A stretch of DNA of 64,000 bases from Actinoplanes derwentensis (GTDB taxonomy: Bacteria > Actinomycetota > Actinomycetes > Mycobacteriales > Micromonosporaceae): NCBI RefSeq assembly GCF_900104725.1, contig NZ_LT629758.1, positions 806,001 through 870,000 of the forward strand. The letters run 5' to 3'. This document shows positions 25,055-34,245 of the stretch, piece after piece (position 1 is the first letter of the stretch; the number at the start of each line of letters is the position of its first letter). The notes under the pieces were generated by a model, which saw nothing but the letters and a program-made list of their open reading frames with translations, did not search any database and was not told where the DNA came from. The position numbers and the translations under genes were made by a program.

Positions 25055-27716
25055 CCTCATCCAGGAACTCGCCTTCCCCCTCGACCCGCAGCGCCTGACA
25101 GGGCTGCTGCGTCCCTACCAGACCTGCACCTTCCCCGCCCCATGGAAGGCGGCCATCGCCGAGTTCCTCAACCCCGGCGCCAGCACCGGCCCGCGCGGTA
25201 TCCCGCTACGCGACCTAACCACCGCGTTCTCCACCTTCCAACCAGAAGTAGTCGTCAACGACGCCCGCGGCGACAACCAGCTCTGGCTCGGCGCCGCCAC
25301 CCAACCCGACGACACCGCCCTCACCGCACTGATCCACAGCGGCATCGTCACCACCGCACACGAACAGGCCAAGCGCTACCCCCGCAAACAGATCCAGCTC
25401 GACCGGCTCCCTGACCTGCTCGCCGTGATCAAACCGGCGACCGACCTGTCATGGACCACCACCGACCCCGTTCCACGACCCGGGGAAACCGCCGGCGACC
25501 CCGTCTTCCGGCTCCTGCCCGACCTGCTCGCCGCCCAACTGGTCAACGACGGCTTCACCGTCGACCACGGTGGCGTCACCACCTCCCGGTTCCAGCGCAT
25601 CACCACGGGCAGCGGCGCCGAACTCGTGTCCTGGCCACCGCACTACCACCCGCGCCGCAAACGCCGGTGGCCCTGGTCCTACGTCATCGGCCTCACCGTG
25701 CAGACCTACCCTGACAACCCCGTCCCGCATCTGTTCGTCCGCGTCGGCCTGCGCCGCTACGCCAGCGGCAAGATCTTCCTCAAGAACTACAAGCGCGCGC
25801 TCTCCGTCGCCGTCAAAGCCCCCGCACCCTGGTACGACGGCGCCACCCCGCCGATGTTCGCGCGCGCCAGCATGAAATGGCGGCCCGGCGCCCACGGCAA
25901 GAAGGAAGGGTTCTGGGACTGGCGCGACGACATCGTCGCCGTCCTGCAGCGATTCCACTCCGGAGTGACCTTGCCCGCACCAGCAGACCTCGCCAGCGAC
26001 GCCCTGCGGCATATCCCGGAACTACCCACCTACGAGGCCGGCTACGAGACAGCCGTGTTCTACCGCACCGGCTTCAAAGACAAGCACCCCGTCGGAGACG
26101 GGGCCTCGGCCAAAGACCGCTGGCGCATCTTCGAAGCCCTGCGCGGAGCTCTCCAAGACCATCTGCGCCCCGTCGAACCCACCGCCCGCGTGCTCGGCGT
26201 AAGCGCACCAGCTCGGCCACCGGCCAAGAAAGATGGCCTGCACATCGACACTCGGCGGGTCGCCGCAGCCATCAGCCGGGAGGTCACCTTCGAAGTGTGG
26301 TGGCAGACGACGGTGATGCGTGACGAAACCCTGACCCGCCTGACCGACGTCCTGCAGATGCCCGCCCTCACCCCCGCCGCAGATAGTACGAGCTGGACGA
26401 CGCAGAACGACGATCTACGCCTCACCGTCCACGCCCGTGCTCTCGCGGAGCGAGACCTGGCGGGCAAATTGGCGATCGATTCGACGATCACCAAGAAAAC
26501 GGACCGCATCCGGGTCGCGGCCACCACCCGCATCGGTCAGATCCGCGACTGGCTGGAGCCGTACCGCACCACACAACCCGCTCTCGTGATGGTCGAACTC
26601 GACGACGGCGACGCCTTCGCCGACGAGGACGACCCCAAGTTCGCCACCCGCATCGGCGCCGGCCGGACCGGCCGTAACACCCAGTTCCTCGTGCCCTATC
26701 GCGAAACCGAGACCGCGAGCAACCGGCGGATCCGCATCGAGCAATCGCTTCGAGAACTGTTCGTACGCCACGCCGGGCTCCCGGCTCGGCCCATGCGACT
26801 CGGCCTGGACGACGAGCCCCTCCCGCCCACCACGCGCGTCGTGGGCCTGTGGCTGGTACGCAAGAACACCCCGCAGAGTGCCGCCTACCCCATCGCGGTC
26901 TGCTGCGACCCCCGCCAGCCCGTCACCAAGGTCCGGCTGCCCGGTGACCGAACCTGGCTGCCCATGCACCAGGCTCTTCTGCGGCTGACCAAGCTGCAAG
27001 GCGACGACGCCCTGCTAAACAGCAAACAGGTCACCACCTTCATCGGAGACTTGCTGGAGCAGCTGAACAACCTCGACGGCCCAACTCTGCTGCTCAGCCA
27101 CTCCCAGAACCTGCGCGGCATGTGGGCCAACACCACCAACGGGCGCCTACGGCTCGACGACCTGAGCACTAACATCCACGAGCAGCTCCCCGCATCTAAG
27201 TACCCCAACATCCGGTTCATCCGCGTCCGAACGAACCTCGGCGACGAAACGGCCCAGCATTTTGCGATCGCCGAAGGCAAGACTGAAAACGACAGAGGTG
27301 AGCAGGAGAAGATCAGCCTGATTGGTCTGAGCGCCGGTTTGTGGAAGCCCTCAAGCGCCCACCACCGGCTCTTCTTCAGCACCCCCGACAAACCGGCTAC
27401 CGCATCAAAGACCTCACCGAAAGGCTCTCGCGTCGAACCGCGGATCAAGAAATCCAAGGACCATCCCGACGTGGAAATCCTCGACATCGGCGCTGACGTG
27501 TGGAACCCCCAGCTCGCCGAATACTTCGTAGCCGCCCTCCAGCCCGGCGACAAACCTGACCCGTGGGCGGCAGCCGCCCACCAGTTCCGGTACGCCGCCG
27601 CGCACTACGACGATCCGACCCTGCTGGCGCTGCCGCTGCATCTGGCCCGGAAAGCGGGCGAGTACCTACTACCCGCCTACCAACTCGACGCCAAGATCAC
27701 CGAAGCCGACGGGTAA
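25044..27716 (+). CDS. pPIWI-RE family PIWI/RNase H-fold protein
   Basis: An 890 aa prokaryotic PIWI protein of the RE subfamily. Family blocks are VMVELDDGDAFADEDDPKFA and RTGRNTQFLVPY (about residues 512-555), FIRVRTNLGDETAQHF (about 722-738), in which I take the family's namesake Arg and Glu to lie, and the C-terminal ALPLHLARKAGEYLLPAY (about 860-878). An N-terminal X/Y-type region of about 400 aa precedes these. The family is thought to use small nucleic acid guides against invading DNA or R-loops, from comparative genomics. GTG at 25044 follows GGAG and overlaps the helicase gene. The operon is complete. Confidence 0.92.
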   Translation: MRYDLIQELAFPLDPQRLTGLLRPYQTCTFPAPWKAAIAEFLNPGASTGPRGIPLRDLTTAFSTFQPEVVVNDARGDNQLWLGAATQPDDTALTALIHSGIVTTAHEQAKRYPRKQIQLDRLPDLLAVIKPATDLSWTTTDPVPRPGETAGDPVFRLLPDLLAAQLVNDGFTVDHGGVTTSRFQRITTGSGAELVSWPPHYHPRRKRRWPWSYVIGLTVQTYPDNPVPHLFVRVGLRRYASGKIFLKNYKRALSVAVKAPAPWYDGATPPMFARASMKWRPGAHGKKEGFWDWRDDIVAVLQRFHSGVTLPAPADLASDALRHIPELPTYEAGYETAVFYRTGFKDKHPVGDGASAKDRWRIFEALRGALQDHLRPVEPTARVLGVSAPARPPAKKDGLHIDTRRVAAAISREVTFEVWWQTTVMRDETLTRLTDVLQMPALTPAADSTSWTTQNDDLRLTVHARALAERDLAGKLAIDSTITKKTDRIRVAATTRIGQIRDWLEPYRTTQPALVMVELDDGDAFADEDDPKFATRIGAGRTGRNTQFLVPYRETETASNRRIRIEQSLRELFVRHAGLPARPMRLGLDDEPLPPTTRVVGLWLVRKNTPQSAAYPIAVCCDPRQPVTKVRLPGDRTWLPMHQALLRLTKLQGDDALLNSKQVTTFIGDLLEQLNNLDGPTLLLSHSQNLRGMWANTTNGRLRLDDLSTNIHEQLPASKYPNIRFIRVRTNLGDETAQHFAIAEGKTENDRGEQEKISLIGLSAGLWKPSSAHHRLFFSTPDKPATASKTSPKGSRVEPRIKKSKDHPDVEILDIGADVWNPQLAEYFVAALQPGDKPDPWAAAAHQFRYAAAHYDDPTLLALPLHLARKAGEYLLPAYQLDAKITEADG

Positions 27717-28591
27717 GCGATCGCGTTGACGGGCCTTCAGTGAACCCAGATGCCGTTTGGCGAGACGCGGCGTGCGAGTCGCTGGCCGGCAGGGCTGAGG
27801 GGTGTTGACCAGGACAGTTCGGTCAGCGGACATTCGGCCGAGTCTGCGAGCGTTTGAACAAGTGCGCTGCCGACTGCTTTGCCGCGGTGTACGGAAGCTG
27901 TCCAGATGAGGTCGATGGAGGCTCGGGTGGTGGAGTCGTCGCCGGTGTAGGCGTCGTCCGGATCGAGGGTCCACCGTTGGTGATGGTCGCGGTCTTCGGC
28001 GACGAGGTAGCCGATGATGTATCGCTGGAAACGGAGTAGGTAGGCGCGGCGGTTGGTAAGGCTGGGTTTCGGCCGGTCACCGGCCTCCCATGTAGTGAAG
28101 TCATAGCCATTTTCTCGTTTGGGTGCCAGCGCGACCTTGGCGACCAGCCGGCGCCAGGTCACGCTCGACTGTGGGGTCACCACCGCAACGTTGCCGTGCT
28201 CCCAGGTGATGTTCTTCGGTATCGGTAGGCCTATGGACCACAACTCGTGCTGTGCTTCGTGGCGGCCGATACCGAACTCGGCGAATGCGTCGCGGAACCC
28301 ACAGGGGCAATCCACGGCTGGTCGGGCCTTGACCTGTCGAAACACTACGGGGGTCAGGTCGCCGCTGCGGTCCTGGTCGCGGATGCGGTCTTCCAGCGGA
28401 CGCCACGGGCCGTCCGTCGGGGTGGCACTGCTCCTGGCTATGACGGTTGTATTCGGCTCCACCAGGGCGGCTTGACCTGGCCCCACTCGCGAGGAGTGTG
28501 ACGGTTTGAATCGGCTCCACCAGCACGGCTTGAAGTGGCCCCACCTGCGGGCCGGATTCAGTCTTTCGGGGCCGGTCCAGTGGCGTGCCGG

Positions 28592-29383
28592 TCAGGATCT
28601 GCTGGTGGCGGGTTGTTTCGCGGCGGTTCTGGAGAGTCGGTAGGAGTCGGTGCCGGTCTCGATGATCGTGCCATTGAAGGTGAGCCGGTCGACGATCGCT
28701 GCGCAGAGCCGTGGGTCGGTGAAGGTGCGGGTCCAGCCGGAGAAGGATTCGTTGGATGCGATGGCGACGCTGTTCTTCTCTTCGCGTTCGGTCAGGACTT
28801 GAAACAGCATCTCCGCGCCGCGGCGGTCGAGTTCGAGGTAGCCGAGTTCGTCGATGCAGAGCAGGTCGACCCGGCCGTAACGGGCGATGGTCTTGGTCAG
28901 TTGCCGGTCGTCGGCGGCTTCGACCAGTTCGTTGACCAGCTTCGCGGCGAGGGTGTAGCGGACCCGGAACCCGGCCATCGCGGCTGCTGATCCGAGGCCG
29001 ATTAGCAGGTGTGATTTGCCGGTGCCGGAGTCACCGATCAGGCAGAGTGGCTGGCCGGAGCGGACCCAGTCGCAGTTGGCGAGGTTGTTGACCAGGCCGG
29101 GGTTGATGTTCGGGTTGGCGGTGTAGTCGAAGTCGCTGAGCCATTTCTGGCGGGGGAAGCCCGCTGCCTGCAGCCGCCGCTGGGAACGGCGCCGGTCCCG
29201 TTCCTCGCATTCGGCCATCAGCAGTTCGGCGAGCATGCCTCGATAGCTGAGCTGGTCACGTTCGGCGCGGGTGATCAGTTCGGAGAACTGGCTGCGGACC
29301 GTGGGCAGGTGCAGGACCCGGCAGGAGGTCTCGATCGCCGCGTCGGCGGCGCTTTCGGTCATGGCTCGAGGAACACGGCTCAC
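28592..29383 (-). CDS. istB: IS21-family helper ATPase IstB
   Basis: A 263 aa AAA+ ATPase that assists the IstA transposase in target capture. Walker A is CLIGDSGTGKSHLLIGL (about residues 115-131), Walker B is DLLCIDELGYL, and sensor-like SNESFSGW follows. The GTG start at 29383 overlaps the istA stop by 4 bp, and AAGGAA lies upstream. Length and sequence are normal, and it appears intact. Confidence 0.95.
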   Translation of the reverse strand: MSRVPRAMTESAADAAIETSCRVLHLPTVRSQFSELITRAERDQLSYRGMLAELLMAECEERDRRRSQRRLQAAGFPRQKWLSDFDYTANPNINPGLVNNLANCDWVRSGQPLCLIGDSGTGKSHLLIGLGSAAAMAGFRVRYTLAAKLVNELVEAADDRQLTKTIARYGRVDLLCIDELGYLELDRRGAEMLFQVLTEREEKNSVAIASNESFSGWTRTFTDPRLCAAIVDRLTFNGTIIETGTDSYRLSRTAAKQPATSRS

Positions 29384-31008
29384 GATGATTCCTTTCTCCG
29401 GTGGTGTAACAGCTGGTCCCAGCGGTTTAGGTCCGGTGGCGGCCGATGATCGGCGGGCAACCGCGCCACTCGCTGCAAGGTTCGTTCGGTGACCGCTGGC
29501 GGTGGCGGTGGCGGCGGTGGTGCCGGCGGCGGCCCGGCCGTGATCGTGGGTGAGGGGCCGGCGTTCTGGGCGGCTTTGCGAGCTTCGACCGCGACGATGT
29601 CAGCGGTCGCGGCGCCGACGCTCAGGGCGGCCCGGATGCCCGCGGTCACGTCCTGACCGCGCAGATGCCGGTGCAGCAGTAGGACCTGGATCAGTTGCCG
29701 GGTGCCGGTGGCCTCGTTGGTGGCGGCCTTCGCCGCTGCCCAGAAGGCTTCATGATCGGCGGTGAAGGTGCCTTCCCGGCGTGCTTGGTCGAGGGCTTCC
29801 GACCCGGCGAGGGCTCCGGGTTTGCGCAGCAGGATCTCCAGGTAGTGATCCAGCAGCAGCCGCTGGCCGCCGCGTCCGGGCAGGCGGGGATGCCGGGCGA
29901 TCTCGGTGCGGCCGTCGGCGATGACCACTTCGGTGGTGCCGAGCGTGACCTGCAGCTTGCGGCCGATGAACCGGGCCGGGACCGAGTAGTTGTTCATCCG
30001 GACGGTCACCGTCGCCTCGCGATCGACCCGCGGCCGCAGCGTCAGTGAAGCCCCGAACTTCTCCGCCGGCAGCCGGGCCAGCAGCGCCGCCTCAGCGGCG
30101 AAGTCCTCACCGATGGTCCTCGACCGGAGCCGGATCTTGCGGTCCCGGTCGGCCAGATCGGCGACCGCCAGCCGCTGGTTCAGCTCTTCCAAGGTGGCGA
30201 CGGCCGGGACGGGGGTCAGCCGGTTGCGGCGGTAGTAGCCGACCTGGCCTTCGACGCCACCCTTCTCATGAGCGCCTTCCAACCCGGGGATGCAGTAGAA
30301 AGCCGTGAATCCATAGTGCTCTCGGAAGCTTTCCCACCTGGGGTTTTCCATTCTTGATCGGCTCCGGAAGACTACCCGGCGCACTGCCGAACTCAAGTTG
30401 TCGTAGCGGATCTGCCCGACCGGGATCCCGCCGATCAGCTCGAAGGCGTATTCGTGTCCTTCGAGGAACGCTTCCTGTCCGCAGGACACCGTCACGCGAT
30501 GCACCGACAGGCCGGAGTAGGCCAGCCGGAACGCGAACAGGTGACAGCGGGTCATGATCCCGGCCAGGCAGATCACGACCTCACCGAAGTCGACTTCGGC
30601 ATCGGCGCCGGGCCGGTTGTGCCTGATGATGAACCCGTCCGCCGGTGCACCCGCTTCCGCCGCGATCTGCCGGCGTCGCGTCGACACGTAGTCACGCACC
30701 GTCGAGTACGGGACGTCGGCTTTCAGCTCTTCTGCCAACCGGTCCTTGATCCGCCGAGCGGTGTGCCGCTGCTTGCGCGGTGCTTCCAGATCCGCCCGCA
30801 GCCACTCGTCGATCGTCTTCTTCACCGGATCCAGCCGCGGCGACCGGCGAACCGGCTGCCGACGCGGCGTCGGCTCGGCCGAGGTCAGCGCTTCCCGGAC
30901 AAACCGGCGGTGCACCCCGTGCTTACGCGCCAGCGCCCGGATCGAGAGCTCTTCGAGCACCGCGTCAGAACGTATCCGGCGGAACAGTTCGACCTTGGTC
31001 AACGACAC
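29380..31008 (-). CDS. istA: IS21-family transposase IstA
   Basis: A 542 aa DDE transposase. The N-terminal HTH is LSIRALARKHGVHRRFVREA. The rve integrase core has catalytic Asp in DAEVDFGEVV, Asp in GQIRYDNLSSAV and Glu in KGGVEGQVGYYRRN. The C-terminal part contains a poly-proline run (PPPAPPPPPPPP) before TERTLQRVARLP. The GTG at 31008 (VSLTKVELFRRI) matches the usual family start; the frame is open nine codons further. It is intact and coupled to istB. Confidence 0.93.
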   Translation of the reverse strand: MSLTKVELFRRIRSDAVLEELSIRALARKHGVHRRFVREALTSAEPTPRRQPVRRSPRLDPVKKTIDEWLRADLEAPRKQRHTARRIKDRLAEELKADVPYSTVRDYVSTRRRQIAAEAGAPADGFIIRHNRPGADAEVDFGEVVICLAGIMTRCHLFAFRLAYSGLSVHRVTVSCGQEAFLEGHEYAFELIGGIPVGQIRYDNLSSAVRRVVFRSRSRMENPRWESFREHYGFTAFYCIPGLEGAHEKGGVEGQVGYYRRNRLTPVPAVATLEELNQRLAVADLADRDRKIRLRSRTIGEDFAAEAALLARLPAEKFGASLTLRPRVDREATVTVRMNNYSVPARFIGRKLQVTLGTTEVVIADGRTEIARHPRLPGRGGQRLLLDHYLEILLRKPGALAGSEALDQARREGTFTADHEAFWAAAKAATNEATGTRQLIQVLLLHRHLRGQDVTAGIRAALSVGAATADIVAVEARKAAQNAGPSPTITAGPPPAPPPPPPPPAVTERTLQRVARLPADHRPPPDLNRWDQLLHHRRKESS

Positions 31009-31884
31009 GGGCGCCCCCAACAACGGCGAGCACACTCAGGACTTCAAGCGCAACACCGCAGGTGGGGCCATTTCAAGCCGCCATCACCCATTCGTGCGGG
31101 AAAGTCACTCGCGAGTGGGGCCAGGTCAAGCCGCCCTGGTGGAGCCGAATACAACCGTCATAGCCATGCTCCAGCGGTCCGGCCGATCAACGTACTCCTC
31201 GGGGAAGGCGGCGCGGCTGAGTTGTTCGATGCGGGATAGCTGGGGGCGGATCCAGACCCCAGAGGGTGTCGCTCGGCCATTGAGGCGTAGTCCCTGCTGA
31301 TGTGCTTTCGCCCGCAGGAAGCGTAGGAAGGTATGCGGTCGAGCGTCGAAATCCACCCCGCGCCGCAGTTGGCGCTCGCCGGGTGACAGCCAGTCGTCGA
31401 TCGGTAAGGCCAGCTGGGTAGCCAGGCTGTCGAGCTTTGAACCGTCCCGCGCTTCTTCAGCTGCACGCAGGGCGCTGACCGCGTCGTCCACGTACGGGAA
31501 CGGCATGAATAGGGTGATGGTGCGGTCTCCGCTACCCCACGAGAAGTTGCCCGTGTAGCCGTCCACGTAGATCCGGTCCATGGCTGCGGATCGCAGTCTG
31601 TCGGCTGCCTCTACGACTCCCGCCGGTAGAACAGCCGCTTCGGCCCCGTGGGTATCGGCGTAGCCGTCGCGGTCCAACTCGACCACCACGTACCACCGCG
31701 CCGGCCGAATCGAGATCTTGCGGGTGCGCCACGAATACGGTGGTGGATCAAGAAAGATGACGTCCTCAGCCATCACGCCTCCTATTTCCATCACTCAACA
31801 ACGACCGCTGCGCCAACGAAGCGCCCCTCCAGCTCAGCGCGATGCTGGGGATGTGGGTCGCAGCGTCGCTTGGCGCTGTTGCTG

Positions 31885-32337
31885 TCAGCCGTGCCACGGC
31901 TCCGTGTATCGCGATACGAGACGTCCACCGCCAGCGCCCAACGCATCCTCGGCGAGTTCGTCCCAGTCGGTGTACCTGAACCACTTTTTGCCCTGCAGGT
32001 GGATCGTCCAGCCTGCAAGGTCGCGGAAGGTCGAGATCCGGTCGAGTTCGATGGCGTAGGCGTCGCCGCGCGACCCGGGGTCACAGGCGGTGTGGGTGAC
32101 GCGCCAGCGTGCCGGGCCTGGGCGGGTGCGGAGGTTGTCGCCCGTCATATTTTCGGTGGCCGGGTGTTCCGCTTCCCATGCCGCCGTCTTCTGCTCGCAG
32201 CGTGCGATCTCGTCGTTGTCGACCCATAAGTACCCATCATCTGGGGGCACGTTCTGAGCACAGAGGTCACACACCGCGTGAAGATCCGGTTCCAGTTCGG
32301 GCACAGCGCTCCCAACGTGCACGACGACGGCGTTCAT
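31885..32337 (-). CDS. Hypothetical protein with candidate metal-binding Cys/His
   Basis: A 150 aa protein of no family I recognise. The N-terminal part has a CDLCAQNVPPDDGYLWVDND segment resembling half of a zinc-binding site. HTACDPGS supplies a further His and Cys. The C-terminal half is rich in aromatic residues (GWTIHLQGKKWFRYTDWDEL). It lies about 110 bp upstream of the split GNAT-domain gene on the same strand, so the two may once have been co-transcribed. Confidence 0.6.
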   Translation of the reverse strand: MNAVVVHVGSAVPELEPDLHAVCDLCAQNVPPDDGYLWVDNDEIARCEQKTAAWEAEHPATENMTGDNLRTRPGPARWRVTHTACDPGSRGDAYAIELDRISTFRDLAGWTIHLQGKKWFRYTDWDELAEDALGAGGGRLVSRYTEPWHG

Positions 32338-32671
32338 CGACGATGGTAACCACGTGCGGGACAGCCGGGGATACCCCGCAGGTCAGACCAGCGCCCGTCG
32401 CACAAGTTCGTTGCGTAAGCCGCTACGACCGGAGATACTGGCTGAGCCCGTCGACAAACGACACATCCTCTTCGAATGAGTGACGGTCGACCCGCGCCGA
32501 CGGCCATGGAGCCTGAGCGGGCGATCCCGAGCCGTTGACCGGCTCGTATACAGGTCATCGACCTTCTTGCGATGACGGGCGACTCATTTCGCGTACGCCT
32601 CACGCGTCTTGTTACGCCACCCGCACGGTCTCCTGCCGCGCGGGTCCGTCTCGCACGAAGGATCCCAAATC
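32338..32671. other. Divergent intergenic region
   Basis: About 330 bp between two divergent genes. No gene is supported. It is the likely site of both promoters. Confidence 0.4.
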
Positions 32672-33724
32672 ATGGGCGACCTGTCGGTCGTCGGCTTCGA
32701 CACGCGCACCCGACGCAGTGTCCACGTCGACGACGCACCTAAGCAGGTCTGGAACAAGCACGGGTACGGCGGAACCGCGACCCTGGTGTGCTGGCACTGC
32801 TTCCACGGCGACGAAGCACCACCTGGCACTCTCGTACCGTTGCAGTGCCGCGGCGGCAGGAAGTACGGCAAGGTCCGCACACACTTCGCGCACCCTCCGG
32901 GCATGGCACCGGCCGGTGGCCACCACCCCGAGACCCTGTGGCACGCCAACGCCAAACAGACCCTCCTGCGATGGGCCCGCCAACAGCCCGGAGTCGCCGA
33001 CGCAGTGACCGAATACCGGACCGCGGACGGGCGTCGCCGCACCGATGTCGAGGTCAGCCTCACCGACGGCACCCGCCTCGCCATCGAGGTTCAACAACAG
33101 CCACTTACCGACGAGGCATGGACCCGCCGCCACCAGGATTACACCGCCGCCGGCCTCACCGACATCTGGCTCTGGCACCCCCGCATCGGCGTACCCGGCA
33201 TTGCCCGCGACGAGCCACAATGCCACTGGCAACTCGCCGTCGACCTCGATGCCATCGGCATACCGCTGGCACGACCACACGGCTTCGACGGCGCCTGGTG
33301 GATGCGGCCCGACCACCGCATCCGCGCCCTGCACTACCCGCCCTGCGCAGGCGACCAGACAGAAGTGCGATGGACTGCCCTCGACCACTTCACCGCCGGG
33401 CAAACCGGCTTCCTGCTACCCGCAATAGTCATCGCCGAACTCCGCGAGATCACTGCAGCGGTCGCGCGAAACGCGGACAGACTCCGGCAACGACACTCGG
33501 CTCCACCGACGCCGGAGCAACAGGCCGCACAGGGCGAGCGAGTCAACTTCGGACAAAACAACCCACCGGCCGTGCCCGATCTCCGCGTTCACGAAGTCCA
33601 CCGCATCGACGCCCTGCCCCCAAATGCTGATCTAGAGCTACGGCGCTACCGCTGCCAAATCTGCAACTGGGTAACCGGCGACCTACTCAGCGACGGCGTC
33701 CATAAGCTCATCGAATATCCCTGA
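32672..33724 (+). CDS. CoiA-like / restriction-endonuclease-fold protein
   Basis: A 350 aa protein resembling the competence protein CoiA-like family. An N-terminal zinc-binding-like segment (LVCWHCFHGDEAP, then HFAHPPGM) is followed by a PD-(D/E)xK-like core: RRRTDVEVSLTDGTRLAIEV then QQQPLTDEAWTRRHQDYTAAG, with D, E and Gln in place of the usual Lys. LTDIWLWHPRIGV is also typical. Two further Cys occur in YRCQICNW at the C-terminus. ATG at 32672 follows GAAGGA. The family is linked to DNA processing and uptake. Here it is mobile-island cargo of unproven function. Confidence 0.7.
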   Translation: MGDLSVVGFDTRTRRSVHVDDAPKQVWNKHGYGGTATLVCWHCFHGDEAPPGTLVPLQCRGGRKYGKVRTHFAHPPGMAPAGGHHPETLWHANAKQTLLRWARQQPGVADAVTEYRTADGRRRTDVEVSLTDGTRLAIEVQQQPLTDEAWTRRHQDYTAAGLTDIWLWHPRIGVPGIARDEPQCHWQLAVDLDAIGIPLARPHGFDGAWWMRPDHRIRALHYPPCAGDQTEVRWTALDHFTAGQTGFLLPAIVIAELREITAAVARNADRLRQRHSAPPTPEQQAAQGERVNFGQNNPPAVPDLRVHEVHRIDALPPNADLELRRYRCQICNWVTGDLLSDGVHKLIEYP

Positions 33725-33813
33725 GCGTGACGAGCCGAGACGGCCACGCCCCGATCCCGAGCAGCTCGTTCCAGATTGCTGCACCATGCCCGGCTCGTCA
33801 TACTTAGCTCGTA

Positions 33814-34028
33814 CGGTGGGCAGACGATGCCCGCCAACCCCTCGCGCTCGACCACTGCATAACGATGACAAGAGTCGACAACCTACGCTCCTCGACCACT
33901 GGGGCCGTGGTCTTGTCATCCACCATCAGAACTTTGCGCTGAACTGCACAAACGCCGCGACAAGGTGATCATCACTTGTCATCGCCGGCCAGCCGTTGGC
34001 AGGGGTTTTCGGGGGGTAAACGGGGGGG
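33814..34028 (+). repeat. Island repeat, copy C
   Basis: The first about 85 bp are close to copy B (CAGACGATGCCCGCC, CGATGACAAGAGTCGACAAC, CTACGCTCCTCGACCA). The middle is diverged. The end again has TTTTCGGGGGGTAAACGGGG. It bounds the defence segment on the right. Confidence 0.7.
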
Positions 34029-34029
34029 T

Positions 34030-34190
34030 GCGTTTCGGAAGATCCCGCCACGGCGCCGGTCCACAGCCTTCACCAGATCCCGTTAGTCACCTGCCGGTGA
34101 TCACGCCACCGCCCTGACCTGTGGCCCGGCTCCGGCAACAACGGCTCGATCACCGCCCATGCCTTATCCGTCAGCTCACTACGCCAACAC
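34030..34190 (-). pseudogene. IS5-family transposase N-terminal remnant
   Basis: Minus-strand reading gives SELTDKAWAVIEPLLPEPGH, then after a frame change RWRDHRQVTNGIW, a stop codon, and RLWTGAPWRDLP. These are the conserved N-terminal blocks of DUF4096/IS5-type transposases. The rest is missing, and repeat copy C follows directly. It is a decayed fragment, different from the two intact IS5 copies. Confidence 0.65.
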
Positions 34191-34245
34191 CCGACACATC
34201 AACCAGGACTGATTAACAGGTCGGCAGGACACTGTCTAGCGGAGC

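Larger units (their letters stand above)
28435..31166 (-). mobile_element. IS21-family insertion sequence
   Basis: A 2732 bp element with perfect 59 bp terminal inverted repeats (28435-28493 and 31108-31166, beginning TGGCTATGACGGTTGTATTC). It is flanked by the 6 bp target duplication TGCTCC at 28429-28434 and 31167-31172. Inside each end is a second, shorter copy of the end sequence (GGCTTGAAGTGGCCCCACC on the left, inverted GGCTTGAAATGGCCCCACC on the right), the multiple terminal repeats expected of IS21. It carries istA and istB. Perfect ends and duplication suggest recent activity. Confidence 0.95.
27737..31773 (-). pseudogene. GNAT-domain protein gene split by an IS21-family element
   Basis: Two pieces of one minus-strand gene flank the IS21 element. 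The N-terminal piece (31173-31773) starts at an ATG preceded by AGGAGGCGTG and encodes an unassigned domain (VAEDVIFLDPPPYSW-like start, with M in place of V). The C-terminal piece (27737-28434) contains a GNAT-like acetyltransferase end: RYIIGYLVAEDRDH, DLIWTASVHRGKAVGSALVQ. Removing the element and one target copy restores a single uninterrupted frame of about 432 aa, joining DRPDRWS to SATPTDGPWRP. The disruption is therefore recent. The gene sits right after the pPIWI-RE operon on the opposite strand. Its original role is unknown. Confidence 0.85.
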
